DNA of 64,000 nucleotides from Atriophallophorus winterbourni (lineage: Eukaryota; Platyhelminthes; Trematoda; Plagiorchiida; Microphallidae), in the NCBI GenBank assembly GCA_013407085.1, contig JACCGJ010010420.1, positions 1 through 64,000 of the forward strand, written 5' to 3'. The position numbers were made by a program, and so were the translations under genes. Positions 12,301 through 22,214 of this stretch are shown piece by piece (within the stretch, counting starts at the first letter, position 1; every line of letters starts with the position of its first letter). The notes under the pieces were generated by a model. The model did no database searches. It saw only the letters and a program-made list of their open reading frames with translations, and was not told where the DNA came from.

Positions 12301-14304
12301 ATGATGAGGCTAATGATGATAAATAAACACAAAACCAGTATGGAAGTCTGCGTTTTGGCCAAATAGATAAAATATTGATGCGTTTGAACAGTGATAAGAT
12401 TATGTGATTTGATGCTCAAATCATCACCGTTAGTAACAAAGTTGTCTTTACTTGCACAGCTGGTGATAAGGGAACACCGAAGATAATAGCTCAAACATTA
12501 GTGCTGCGTTTACGGAACTCAGTAGAAATGGAATTTCGAATATGGCCGGGAACGTGGTTAAACTCAACAGAGAGTAGAGCTGTTTGCCGGATACGCACGC
12601 GTATGGGATGCAATGACAACATCTCATCCAACAATATTCTTCAGAGCCAAAGTTTTATTCACATTCGATTCACCATTTGACGGCATGCACACAGCGTGAT
12701 ACTATGTTCACGTGAATAAACATGGTGGTCGTGTCAGCCTTATCGAAACTTGCCTCAAAGTTTACCGTTTCTCCACTGTTTCAAGACATAAAAATCTTGA
12801 GCTTACTGCATCCACCTGACGAGAGTATACAGCCTCAAAGCTTGGTGTAAACGTCTGTGCATGCGAATATATAATTCAACATTGTTTCCTTAATTCATGG
12901 AATTTTGATCATTACTTAATATAAATCGACATGTACAACACGACAATTATTGAAAACGTAACTCACTGCCTCAGCAACTCTAGCGATGTTTCCGCAACCA
13001 GGAGAACGCGATGATCGTTGTTGTTTTAGTACTTCTTGAATTGCTCCGGAGAGGCATTTCGCCAATTCAGATGGACTTGCTGGTGCCATACGGATAAATT
13101 CACTAGGCAAGACCTCTGGAACGCCTCCCACTGCAGTACTGACGACCAACAGTCTAGTGAAAGAATGGCACAAAAATTTGCCATGTTGTTATGTGAATGC
13201 GTGAACTAGTTGTGAGAATCGAATGTTATTGGCGAGATGCTGACAGAATCGCATGACGCGAATAAACAAAAGGAACGAGAAGGTGCAGGAACACTCAGGG
13301 AGTGAACTGCAGCTTGAAATCAACGATTTTGAATAAATGGATGAGGGGTTTCAGTTCTCAAACCTCTCGTACAGCAGGTGCAAGTTCACAACATTTGTAA
13401 CGCATGCGAGTTGATGCCCGACAAATTACACTGTCGTAGTGAATAATAATAATAACAATGAATAATAACAATAATAATTCACATTCCTCGCATAACGTTT
13501 CCACTTAGAATTGGTCTACGGCAGACGTCAGCGCTGGACGTGGCGCAAGTGATTCGGCGTCAGCAACCGAGGTTAATCGAATGCAAATATAACAAATAGA
13601 TGAGAATAGATGGATAATAGATGGACAATACCTAACGCTTCCAGTAACTTTTCAAAATAAGCCTAATTAAGCTCAACAATTAATGGTCCCCAGGGAAAAA
13701 CCATATAGAACCCCAGGTTGGAAATTTGGCAAAAAATATTGAAGTTGATCGTGTTGGTCCGCACAAACCAGAAAATGTCGCCAACTAAATCCTTTGTAAA
13801 CCGAAATCAACTGAGAAACTGGCCATACATGAGGTGACAAAAATCCGGCATTACGCCCAGGTCGCAGCACAAGCTGCGAATAAACATCACTGATATGGAT
13901 TAAACTTTGAGTTTCAGCGTAATCGGTGATTTGTGAAATACAGTCGACGTTCAACAAATAGTGTCATTCAAAGATACGTCAGATTTGAAATTTAGTATGA
14001 TTTCAGCGATCAATCAATCAGAAAATATCGGCATCTAATCTATTATGTCTGTAAATAAGAGTAACCGGTATTGACTAGGCTATTCACATACGTTGAACAC
14101 AATGCGAGATGGTTTAAATGCAACAATTCACCAGTGACACTGGCCGTTGTAGAAAATGGCAGACAGCAGTCCCCTCGGTTATTGAATAGGATTTGCTATG
14201 GTTAATGGAACAGCGACTCACCCACAAGAAACAGCCTCAAGCAACGCGATGCAAAAAGCCTCAGTAAGGGAGGTGTTCAAGAATATATCACCTTGTACCA
14301 GTAC
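9346..14304 (-). CDS. PIGA: PIGA, GPI-anchor GlcNAc transferase catalytic subunit (3' five exons)
   Basis: PIGA transfers GlcNAc from UDP-GlcNAc to phosphatidylinositol on the cytoplasmic face of the ER, the first step of GPI-anchor synthesis. Five minus-strand exons (14304-14222, 13153-12967, 11922-11759, 9564-9465, 9390-9346) join with matching phases and GT/AG borders. In order they give [17 protein letters not shown] with the GT4 EX7E motif (EAFCIALLE), [19 protein letters not shown] across the first junction, [20 protein letters not shown] (family: YTWRNVAERTEKVY), a hydrophobic helix [19 protein letters not shown], and a short tail [14 protein letters not shown] then stop. Roughly the last 190 residues are covered. 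The ~300 N-terminal residues were not found, so earlier exons lie further upstream or were missed. Introns hold repeat and RTE remnants. Confidence 0.9.
9465..9564 (-). CDS. PIGA: PIGA exon (C-terminal membrane segment)
   Basis: This 100-nt exon follows a strong acceptor (TTCTTCCCCTCCCGACAG), completes an arginine codon and encodes [20 protein letters not shown] then [13 protein letters not shown]. The hydrophobic run fits the single ER membrane anchor of PIGA. It ends in phase 0 before GTAACA. Reading on instead gives VTFP and a stop, an alternative gene end. Confidence 0.82.
9944..10140 (+). repeat. dispersed repeat, SINE-like, copy 1
   Basis: Sequence around CAAGCCTGATCCAGGCAAAG, GAGACTGCACGTGGGCTGAG and CTGTCAGGTTGCCCAGGCC recurs inverted at 33337-33420 and directly, more diverged, at 33648-33735. 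It lies inside the large PIGA intron. The family is not identified, and open frames here are incidental. Confidence 0.6.
10225..11125 (+). mobile_element. RTE-like element remnant (5' region plus EN scrap)
   Basis: The stretch from about 10225 to 10400 (GGATAAGCTCCC, AGCCACTGACAA, CGGAACTGCTTCTA) matches the 5' leader of the RTE-like insertion at 22198-22380. At 11042-11121 the frame [26 protein letters not shown] matches the APE-endonuclease segment (K..FYE.L...LD.IP......GD.N). The middle is degraded. It sits in a PIGA intron, in the orientation opposite to the gene. Confidence 0.65.
11130..11750. other. PIGA intron sequence without recognised features
   Basis: No recognisable domain, repeat family or splice-compatible PIGA exon was seen. 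A minus-strand open frame at 11633-11328 has no recognised motif. Confidence 0.4.
11759..11922 (-). CDS. PIGA: PIGA exon (YSW..VA.RTE.VY motif)
   Basis: This 164-nt exon follows acceptor TTTTTACTAG in phase 0 and encodes [17 protein letters not shown], then [20 protein letters not shown] and [13 protein letters not shown]. It ends with two bases before GTAACC. The central motif matches TWRNVAERTEKVYDRV of vertebrate PIGA. Confidence 0.9.
11923..12966. other. PIGA intron without recognised features
   Basis: The intron between the third and second identified exons. The only item noted is a weak hammerhead-like string near 12820 (CTGACGAGAG, then CCTCAAAGC), which lacks the GAAA and a stem I. 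Confidence 0.5.
12967..13153 (-). CDS. PIGA: PIGA exon (GGVPEVLP motif)
   Basis: This 187-nt exon completes the glycine codon split by the previous intron and reads [19 protein letters not shown], then a less conserved stretch ending NIARVAEA in phase 0 before GTGAGT. The acceptor is [25 protein letters not shown] is a signature of the family. Confidence 0.93.
13154..14221. other. PIGA intron with microsatellite
   Basis: The intron between the first two identified exons. It contains an AATAAT/AACAAT-type microsatellite at about 13440-13482 and a minus-strand 94-codon open frame at 13957-13673 with no recognised family. Exons on either side join in phase without it. Confidence 0.5.
13440..13482. 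repeat. AAT-type microsatellite
   Basis: Irregular runs of AATAAT and AACAAT inside a PIGA intron. Confidence 0.8.
14222..14304 (-). CDS. PIGA: PIGA exon (GT4 EX7E motif)
   Basis: This 83-nt exon starts in phase 0 after the acceptor TTTGTCTTTTCCAG and ends with two bases of a glycine codon before GTGAGT. It encodes [20 protein letters not shown] followed by LLEAVSCG, matching [25 protein letters not shown] of animal PIGA. Confidence 0.92.
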
Positions 14305-15095
14305 CTGGAAAAGACAAAGAATCGATAACATCTGATATTGAATTTGTCAGTTGAAGAGAGTGTCAAATCCGCATGCCAACATTTGAATTTGGATAGAAAA
14401 ACAATTTGCCACAAGTTGACAGGCATGTAAATGTATCACAAAACTTTGCGAAGGAGTAGTGGCCATTTTCTGCACGTAAACATAGTTTCTGATGGTTAGC
14501 TACCATCAAGTGAAGGGAGCGAGGTTAAATTCGGTGAGCTTTGAAACAATGAGCAGATAGGAAACAATGTGTAGCTATCAAACTACTTCTAATTACGAGT
14601 AGTTAAAAACGGGATCCCGATTCCAGACCAAACTCTAATAAATGATCAGTTCGGTTGTCGTTCGAATCTCTGCAATTACACTTTAGTAACGGTTTCACGT
14701 TGCTTGCTATAATCATATTGGCAAATTAAGAACAGTTCAAATGAATCCTGAAGCTGTGGATAGAGATGGAAAACAAAAGTTTGCATTGAAAACGTGGTTA
14801 AATATGGTTAAAAGAACTTATTACGGTTCGAGAAATCTGGCTCGAGCGTTGAAAGGCTCATAGTAGACGGGCCGATTGCTCTTGAAGTTTTTGCCCTGTT
14901 ACGGCAAAAAGAAATATTAAAGCTCGTAAACGGTAGTTATTTGTTCTCCCGGCTTCCTTTCAGAAGTTCATGTACTACTTATGTGTAGACTCCGACTTAA
15001 AATGAAAAGAAATGCAGTTAATTGTTTCCAATTCGACGAGCCGAGGTTTTTGCAAGTAAAACCACAAGGGGGTTTCAGAACAAGAATTGAAACGT
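14305..15095. other. no recognised gene upstream of identified PIGA exons
   Basis: The preceding PIGA exon would be expected on the minus strand here or further upstream. No segment matching GGEGPK, DRV.LLG or the N-terminal PIGA motifs was found. Confidence 0.4.
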
Positions 15096-15310
15096 GTCTT
15101 TGTCTGCACGACTTGACACCCCCAGGGATTCCAATAGGCTGTTTATTAACACGACTAATTAGAGGTGATGGTTGAAGTGCTATTTAATCGCGTTCCTTGT
15201 TATGACGAATACCTTTATTCTGGCGAAGCTTTTCTGTTAGAGGTTTAACGTTATTCAAAACTGATTTAACCGATTGATTACAAATTTATTTTTACAAAAC
15301 TGAGGTATCA
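15096..15310 (+). mobile_element. fossil PLE 3' end with decayed hammerhead
   Basis: The order CTTGACACC, ATAGGCTGTTTA, CTAATTA, CGTTCC, then CTGGCGAAGCTTTTCTGTTA and AACGTT parallels 9000-9165, the PLE tail next to the GIY-YIG fragment, including the shared AACCGATT further on. The hammerhead core (CTGGCGA) and GAAA are mutated. Position and order, not exact match, support it. Confidence 0.55.
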
Positions 15311-16140
15311 TTACGGCATATTATTTCAGTACCACTTCAAATTAATTGCAGCCAGGACACGACAGTAAAATAGAATGGCCAACGTAGTCCGTACTTATGC
15401 TTGTTGATCGAAATATAAGCACAAGAGTAGTGCCAAGCCCCTGTGATTTTGGTAGAGTGAATGCCTACAAGAGCATCCAGTATAAAGTGCTAAGAAGTTA
15501 AAATTTATGCAACCAGGTTGTACAATTCAGATTAAAATTTTATGCTCACATTATGGACAAAGTATCCACTCATGGTCAGTCGCTCATAGATCATTTTCTA
15601 TGCCAGTTGCTACATTTCCGTGATCTCCATTCGGTATCGAGGCCTTCTCACAGAGAACATAAAATTCCGTCGATGAACCCTACCGAAATAGAATGAGAAT
15701 GCTACGCTCAATGACTAAATATGATATTACGAGTGTGTTTGTTGAGTTGCACTTTTTTCCAAACGAGTGGAAATTCTATAAGCTGGTAAGTATTATGCAA
15801 AAATTATCGAATACCTAAAATATCCATTGGCAGATCACAATTAATCGGGACGAAACTTTACAGAATATTTAGACATTCTCGGTAGTCAGCAAGGCGGATG
15901 CTGTTGAGTTCCTACTGCTCACACGTTTTCATTGTGATCATTTCTTCCTGGTATAGTCTGTTAACAATTGTCCATAATCGCAGTTCGAATTGTTCAACGT
16001 TGTCTTGTGCAGCGATTAATCGTTGATTTTATTAACGAATCATTCAATATATATGACATTTTAAAATGCTGTTCAAAGTTACAACGTTAGATAAATAGAA
16101 AAGACAATCCAGAAAATGTCGAACTGCAATGACAGACAAC

Positions 16141-16149
16141 TATAAAAAG
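16141..16149 (+). promoter_or_regulatory. possible TATA box
   Basis: TATAAAAAG lies 17 bp before the ATG of the candidate exon at 16166. That is too close for a typical leader, so this is only suggestive. Confidence 0.15.
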
Positions 16150-16165
16150 ACTATTTCAAGAGGGA

Positions 16166-16437
16166 ATGTTTAGTAAAGAAACAAGTGAACAATCGAAGCC
16201 AGAGGGTACTCAACAACCTCGACTTAATAGCCTATCGATAACACATGTAGAAATCCCAACAATGAGGCCAATATTCCCATTGGCTATTTTGCAACATAAC
16301 GCAATTGCGAGAACTGGTAGTCGGAGAGGTCGGAAAAATCAAGGTGCTTTTAGCGGGAAAAACATTTCTTCTAGAAGCGATTTCACGCTCAACCAATTGA
16401 CTGGTTCAGTAAATTGGAGCGCATTGTCCCAAACTGG
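16166..16437 (+). CDS. candidate coding exon, unknown product
   Basis: An open frame from ATG 16166 ends at a consensus donor (CAAACTG then GTAAGTGGG at 16438). It encodes about 90 polar residues including SITHVEIPTMRPIFPLAIL and TGSRRGRKNQGAFSGKN. No family is recognised and no downstream exon was identified. It ends just before an old copy of the 2.1-kb repeat. It could be a first exon on the strand opposite PIGA, or chance. Confidence 0.25.
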
Positions 16438-16444
16438 TAAGTGG

Positions 16445-16930
16445 GATTAGATCGCCATTCAGTGACAGTTGACCTAACATATTACATATAACTTTCTTCT
16501 CAGCAAGCGCTTTTCAATATCAAAATTCTGTATACAAGCAACAAGAGCTGATGAACAGACTTTGTGAACCGTTCACACGCTTGCTTTACAGATCACTCAG
16601 AACCACGAACAACTGCACACATTTCGCGAACTAACTTTAACCGAGTGCACAAAGTTCGCCAAATCATCTGAACAACATTTTCGTTTCAAAACTGCAGCAA
16701 CTTTTAAGATGAAGTTGAATTTCACACGATAATGCAAGTCTACCATCCGATATCGCGATCGATACCGACAGTTGTGATAAGTTGTTTGTAACTTTCTGCG
16801 TTTTAATCGATAAACCTGTTAAGTATCACGCTGAAATGGTGACTAAGACGCACTGTTATTATGATGAAAATAATTTCATCTTTTCATCAAATGTTTTGCT
16901 TAATTAATATATGGGTCTTAAAGAATATCG
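16445..16930 (-). repeat. old inverted copy of the 2.1-kb-array repeat
   Basis: Read on the minus strand this matches the array unit in order: CATTTCAGC.TGA, CTGTTAAG, AATGCAAGTCTACC, TTCACACG, GATGAAGTTGAA, GCGAAATGTGTGCAGTTG, CGTGGTTCTGAGT, GTGTGAACGGTTCACAAAG, GCGCTT. It is clearly more diverged than the units are from one another. The part that contains the foldback insertion site in the array is not included. Confidence 0.8.
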
Positions 16931-17860
16931 TTAAACAATGTGCTCACTTAATGTTGAAATCAAGTTAGACTTTTTTATGGGATTAATTTGGAATAAATTC
17001 GGTGATAGCAGTTTATTGGTAACTTTCCGTTTCTGACTGACCAAGTGTGAAAGATATGAGATGATACATGTAAGATTTCTAAACAGAGATTATTAATAAC
17101 GGCAGCAAGACATGTTCCATGCGGTAGAAAACCTCGTGTTTATCCTTTAAAATCATCGTCTATGCAGTGAAACTAAAAGGAAAGATAAACTCTGTGGTCT
17201 AAGGAAAACTCATGGATACAGCGACTGTCTCACGACAAACCTTTTCCCGCTGTACTCTGCTCTGCAAGTCCATTGCTTCGTCTTTTACCCACAAGATACT
17301 CCACAATTGAAGGTAGCGAAAACAGGCATATCGTGGTCTGCTATCGCCCCTTTAACAATGCTTGTCTGGAAATTTATAAAGAAATAAATTAACAGATAGC
17401 GAAATATTTGATTTTCAAATATTCGACTTTTTACTGATTACATGTGTTTAAATGGATTCAAAAAATTTTGTAGCAAACATCTATTATTGACGTTGTCAAT
17501 TCTTCTCAATATTGTCATATATTCAGCCAACAAAACCATCTGGTTGTCCGATGGTGTTGGTAAATCGTTCACGAATAAAAGTGATTCAAGCACCCATCAT
17601 TGCGTAAAAACGCTAATTTATTAGATTTGCTTCGGAAATAGATCATTTACATGAACTCAGATGTGAACTTTGCTATGGAAGTCACGTGTTTATTCATATA
17701 TCTTTCGAAAACTACAAAGTTTTATAGCGTAAGCAATAATAAATTATGAAAATATCAAAGTAACATGCACAAAAGCATCTAAATGCATATACGAAACTCG
17801 TCCAATCTCAAACTTAAAAGGAAATTTGCTAGGTAAGATCCAATATATATAAAATCCAAA
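16931..17860. other. no recognised features
   Basis: AT-rich sequence. A minus-strand stretch near 17390-17290 reads VKGAIADHDMPVFATFN, faintly like the SDH.PV end of an endonuclease domain, but nothing else supports it. Confidence 0.4.
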
Positions 17861-17863
17861 TTT

Positions 17864-17907
<44 letters not shown>

Positions 17908-17914
17908 AAATTTC
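17858..17914. repeat. (TA)n microsatellite within a palindrome
   Basis: About 20 TA units are bracketed by AAATTTAAATTA and TAATTTAAATTT, so the whole stretch is self-complementary. Confidence 0.9.
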
Positions 17915-18770
17915 GGCACGAAAACATTACTAATGCATTGTTAAAATAATTGCGAGTAGCATAGACATGAAAATAAAACACGTAAGTGAAAAGTAATCTA
18001 TTAATTTCACAATGGTAGTTAATTTGCACGTGTGCTGATCCGCATTTGATCAAAGAATGTTATTTCAAATCAAGTGTTTAAGTGTAACAGTCAAATGTGT
18101 AATATCAAATTGAAATATTTCACGAGCAACTATTTCTGAGTTAGATCGTGATCTATATATTACCCTCACTTTTTTCCAATTGTGTTATTTTATTGTCTTT
18201 AATAAACTGACTGGCACATGATTGAACGCTTCGCAAAACGAAGCATGGTACTCATGCCTAAGAAGAATGAAATTTAAGCAGGATAGAAATACGATACATT
18301 ATATACCACTAAATACGTATCCTACCGTATTAAAGGGTTCGCGCTCAAATTACACTTATGTACAACAATAACTTCTGCTGAGCATAGTGATCCATCCCAG
18401 AGGTTTTAGATTCAACATTGCCAAATAATTGAATAAAACCCATCCGTTTTTCTTATGTTGATCAGCAATATCAGAAAATAAGACACGTGGTGTTAATTGG
18501 CAAAGTGGTTTTTTTAATGGACTTCGAATTTATGCGATAATTTGTTTGATTTCTTCACGCACTAAACTATCCTAGGCAATGTCACATCGTCCATCATTTA
18601 TCAAACGTAAACCAGGAATTTCGATCAATAGAATTCATAAGAAATTAGATTTAAAATATTATAACGTGTATTGTAACGCGTATTATGAGAATTTATTTGC
18701 GCCCCAAATAATCTAAACCCTAATCCAAACAGGAGACTAACGAGAATTTAAACAGAACGTTTTTCTATTG
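17915..18770 (+). repeat. AT-rich repeat, copy A
   Basis: This ~850-bp block recurs downstream as copy B (18790-19205, 20815-21113 and 28997-29130) in the same order. Shared landmarks are GAGTAGCA, ATTTCACAATGGTAGTTAAT, GACTGGCAC, TTCGCGCTCAAATTACACTT, AATAAGACAC, GCACTAAACTATCCTAG, TAACGTGTATTGT and CAAATAATCTAAACCCTAAT. Part of the family also occurs inverted at about 31830-31970. The element type is unknown. Confidence 0.85.
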
Positions 18771-18789
18771 AACAATTTCAATCCGTGTT

Positions 18790-19205
18790 AATGCTCACAC
18801 AAATAACTTTACTAATATATTGTTAAAATACTTGTGAGTAGCACTTAAATGAAAATAAAATCTTCATAATAAAAGTAATCAATTAATTTCACAATGGTAG
18901 TTAATTTAAACGTGTGTGATCTGCATTTGATTAAAGAATGCTATTTCTAATCAAGTGGATAAGTGTGACAATAAAATGTGTAATATCAAACTTAAAATAA
19001 TTCACGGCCAACTATTTATAAGTTAGATTTACATTATCTATACTTTTTACCATAATGGTGTTTTTATTGTCATTAAGACCCTGACTGGCACACGATATTA
19101 CGCCTCACAACTAGGTAGTCATGCAAATGAAGGATGAAATTTTATCAGGATAGAAAACTGCTACACTATAAACCACTATATACGTTTCACATAGTATCGA
19201 CTAAA
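18790..19205 (+). repeat. AT-rich repeat, copy B part 1
   Basis: The left third of the second tandem copy, interrupted at about 19205 by the plus-strand LINE. Confidence 0.8.
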
Positions 19206-20686
19206 CGACTAAACGAAAAGAAGTCCCCTGGCGCAGACAAAATTACCCCCGCCGTACTTCGCAGGTGTCGCGTTGCTTTGACTGCTCCTCTCACTCACAT
19301 ATTCAATCTCAGCTTAAATGAAGGAAAAATACCACCGCAATGGAAAGCAGGGATGATAACTCCTATTTATAAAGGCGGTAGCCGTTCAGACACAGCAAAC
19401 TATAGACCGGTAACGTTACTTCCGGTGATCTCCAAATTAATGGAACGCATTGTGACTGCGCGCATAAGAGAACATTTTGAAAACCAAAATATTTTGACCG
19501 CAGCACAACACGGTTTTCGAAGAGGTCGTTGCTGTTTATCTAACCTTCTTACCACGTTCGAGGATTGGACCAAGGCACTAGACGAAGGTGAGGCTGTACA
19601 TGCTTGCTACATCGATATTTCCAAAGCTTTCGACAGAGTCAACCATGACATCTTAATTAAAAAGCTAGAATCCTATGGAATAACGGGAATATTGCTGAAT
19701 TGGATAAGGGACTATCTTACTGATAGACACGTCCAAGTTCGCGTTGGCAGCACCTTATCTAGAAAAATAGACGTCACGAGTGGAGTTCCGCAAGGCTCGG
19801 TGCTTGGACCTCTTCTATTCTTGGTGTATATGAACGATATAGTAGAGGATATTGGATGCAACTGATACTATTTGCCGATGATATTAAAATTTGGAAACGT
19901 GTCAGGTCTGTTAATGACTGTATGGCATTACAACGGGATCTAAGCATCTTATTTCGTTGGTCCCAGTTAAATGAGTTACCATTTAACCCTGCGAAATGTA
20001 AAATGCTGCAGCTTGGGAAATCTCTGCACCACACGTATCAGCTTGGCACGCAAGATCTCGTCTGGACCACAGCAGAAAAAGATCTGGGTATCTGGGTTTC
20101 GTTTAACCTGAAGCCTGGACAGCATTGCCGGATGGTGTACAATAAAGCTTGCCGTATCTTGAGTCTTCTCAAAAGAATATTCCGGATTTTTACGCCCGAA
20201 ACCCTACCCCGGGTAATTAACACGTATATACGTCCTGTTATGGAATATTCCATCCAAGCCTGGGCACCATGGCTGAGGAAGGATATCGAACTACTCGACA
20301 GGATTTATCATCGTGCTACAAAGTTGGTCTCCCGGTACAGAAATTTGCCTTTCACAGAGCGAATGTTAAAACTGAACCTACAAGATTTTACCCAACGGCG
20401 GATACGTAGTGACCTTATGTTGACCTTCAAAATCCTGCATTCTGTAAACCATCCCCTTAAACACTTGCTAAAGCCCAATGACCTTACTAGAACACGAACA
20501 CATTCAAAGGCTTTAAGCATTCCGCATTCTCGATTGGATATACGTCGTAATTTTTTCTCCGTAAGAATTTGTTTCACTTGGAACTATTTGCCTGAAGAAA
20601 TCACACGATCAGAATCTGTTGAGGTTTTCGCTTCCAAACTCGATGAGTTTATGACGAACCATGCGGTATGCGAATGTCCCTATTGA
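19206..20686 (+). pseudogene. LINE reverse transcriptase, one frameshift
   Basis: The first frame carries KSPGADKITPAVLRRC, YRPVTLLPVISKLMERIV, AQHGFRRGR, ACYIDISKAFDRVNHD and VTSGVPQGSVLGPLLFL, the RT finger and palm blocks. A one-base shift at about 19858 leads to ILFADDIKIWKRV, the catalytic A/FADD block, followed by KDLGIWVSFNL, the thumb, MEYSIQAWAPWLRKDIELLD, RRIRSDLMLTFKILH and RRNFFSVRICFTWNYLP, and a stop at 20684-20686. APE endonuclease and ORF1 are lost by 5' truncation. It copied element RNA into DNA when active. Confidence 0.88.
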
Positions 20687-20809
20687 TTTTTGAGATATTT
20701 TATATTTTTTTATATATTTTTATATGTTCCATATACCTTGTCATCCTATGGTTATTGTTAAGCTTAATGCTTTTTCTACCATACAATTTTCTGAGTTCTG
20801 AGTTCTGAG
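19206..20809 (+). mobile_element. LINE (CR1-like), 5'-truncated, plus strand
   Basis: A non-LTR retrotransposon fragment that starts inside the RT fingers. It ends in an A/T-rich tail and three copies of TTCTGAG (20789-20809), a 3' short-repeat tail like those of CR1 elements. It splits copy B of the AT-rich repeat. It is among the younger insertions here, as only one frameshift interrupts ~490 codons. Confidence 0.85.
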
Positions 20810-20814
20810 TATAT

Positions 20815-21113
20815 GCTACCATTTTTTGGTTTTCGCGCTCAAATTACACTTATGTAAATCAATATCTTTTACTGAGCATAGTGATTCAAACCAAAGGTGT
20901 CAGATTTAACAGTGTCAACTAATTGAATGAAACACCACAGTCTTTATTAGATTTAGCAGCAATATCAGAGAATAAGACACGGTGTGGTAATTAGCAAAGT
21001 GGCTTTGATGGACGTCAAATTGGTGCGCTAATTTGTTTGATTTCTTCGCGCACTAAACTATCCTAGACAATGTCACATCGAGCATCAGTTATCAAAAGTA
21101 AACCAGGAATTTT
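20815..21113 (+). repeat. AT-rich repeat, copy B part 2
   Basis: Continues copy B after the plus-strand LINE (TTCGCGCTCAAATTACACTT to AAACCAGGAATTTT). It is then interrupted by the minus-strand LINE whose tail begins at 21114. Confidence 0.85.
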
Positions 21114-21275
21114 GATTCAAGATTCAAGATTCAAGAATTTATGGTCACAAAATGCACGTAGCTTTACAATTACCATATCATAGTAAATATGCGTTCAATA
21201 AGAGGTATAAAAACAATTATACGATGTCACTGGAGTCAAGTAATATGCTCACCCTGAGTCAATACATAGGCATCG

Positions 21276-22214
21276 TCAAATCGTTATGTAACAAATAAGT
21301 GTCCAAGGTTCGATTGAATGTTTGATACAGGGAGAGGTGATAATTGCTTCGAGAAGGGCATTCCACAGTAAACAGACACGCACCGGAAAGAAATATCGGC
21401 GACAATTAGTACGGGAATGGGATATTTGTAGTGCTGCTGAGTGGCTACGTATAATTCCTGATTCACGGTATTTGAACAAATGTTTGAGTGGATGATCTGG
21501 AGTATTCAATAGTTTGTAAGTAATGATAACGTCACTTCGAAGTCTACGTTGAAGGAGAGTGGAGAGCTTTAGCTTTTTCAACCTTTCCTCGTATGTAATG
21601 TCTCGAAAAACACGCACGAGTTTAGTTGCACGATGATATATCCTGTCAAGCAAGAATATATCTTTTTTCATCCACGGAGTCCATTCTTGCGATGCATGTT
21701 CCATTGTGGGAATTGAGTAGGTCTTCATGATGCTTGGCAACGTTACAGGCGTAAAGGTTCTGAAGATCTGTCGAAGCATACCTAGAAGCTTTGAAGCACG
21801 CTTGTGAATGACCTCTCAAGGAACGCTGTTCTTTAGGCTGCCACATATCCAGACTCTAAGATCCTTCTCCGATTCGGTCCAGCTCAAAATCGTCTGCCCA
21901 AAGTGATATTCGTACTGAAAGGGCTTACCGAATTGCAGTAACTTGCATTTTTGAAAATTGAACGGCAGTTTATTTCTGACATATCATTTGTGTAGTGCAT
22001 ACAAATCACGTGGCTGATTTACGCAGTCTGCAGTTGATTTTATCCGCATCCAAATTTCAACATCATCCGCGAAAAGAACTACCTTACATGAGAGCGTATC
22101 AGTTAAATCATTGATGTTAGCTAAGAAAAGCACTGGACCGAGAACGGAACCTTGCGGTACACCACTGGAGGTATTGATGGCTCGTGATTGTACCCCGGTT
22201 CCCAAGGTTGTCAC
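21276..22214 (-). pseudogene. LINE RT palm and C-terminus (part after nested insertion)
   Basis: The minus frame resumes directly after the RTE insertion with VQSRAINTSSGVPQGSVLGP, then VLFADDVEIWMRIKST with the catalytic FADD. The lower part (21779-21276) has MEHASQEWTPWMKKDIFLLD, RIYHRATKLVRVFRDI, RRLRSDVIITYKLLNTP and RRYFFPVRVCLLWNALLEAI. Frame changes between 21780 and 21984 separate these. With the 25131-26013 part this forms one RT domain. Confidence 0.85.
22190..22197. repeat. left target-site duplication of RTE insertion
   Basis: GTACCCCG occurs here and at 25124-25131, flanking the insertion. Removing one copy and the insert restores the host LINE frame VRVNG-VQSRAINTSSGVPQ. Confidence 0.88.

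Noticed and set aside
12815..12850. Hammerhead-like string CTGACGAGAG ... CCTCAAAGC in a PIGA intron
   Set aside because: GAAA is absent, stem II is three pairs and no stem I forms. Not convincing even as a fossil.
13673..13957. 94-codon minus-strand frame as a PIGA exon
   Set aside because: The flanking exons join in phase without it, and its sequence does not match any PIGA region.
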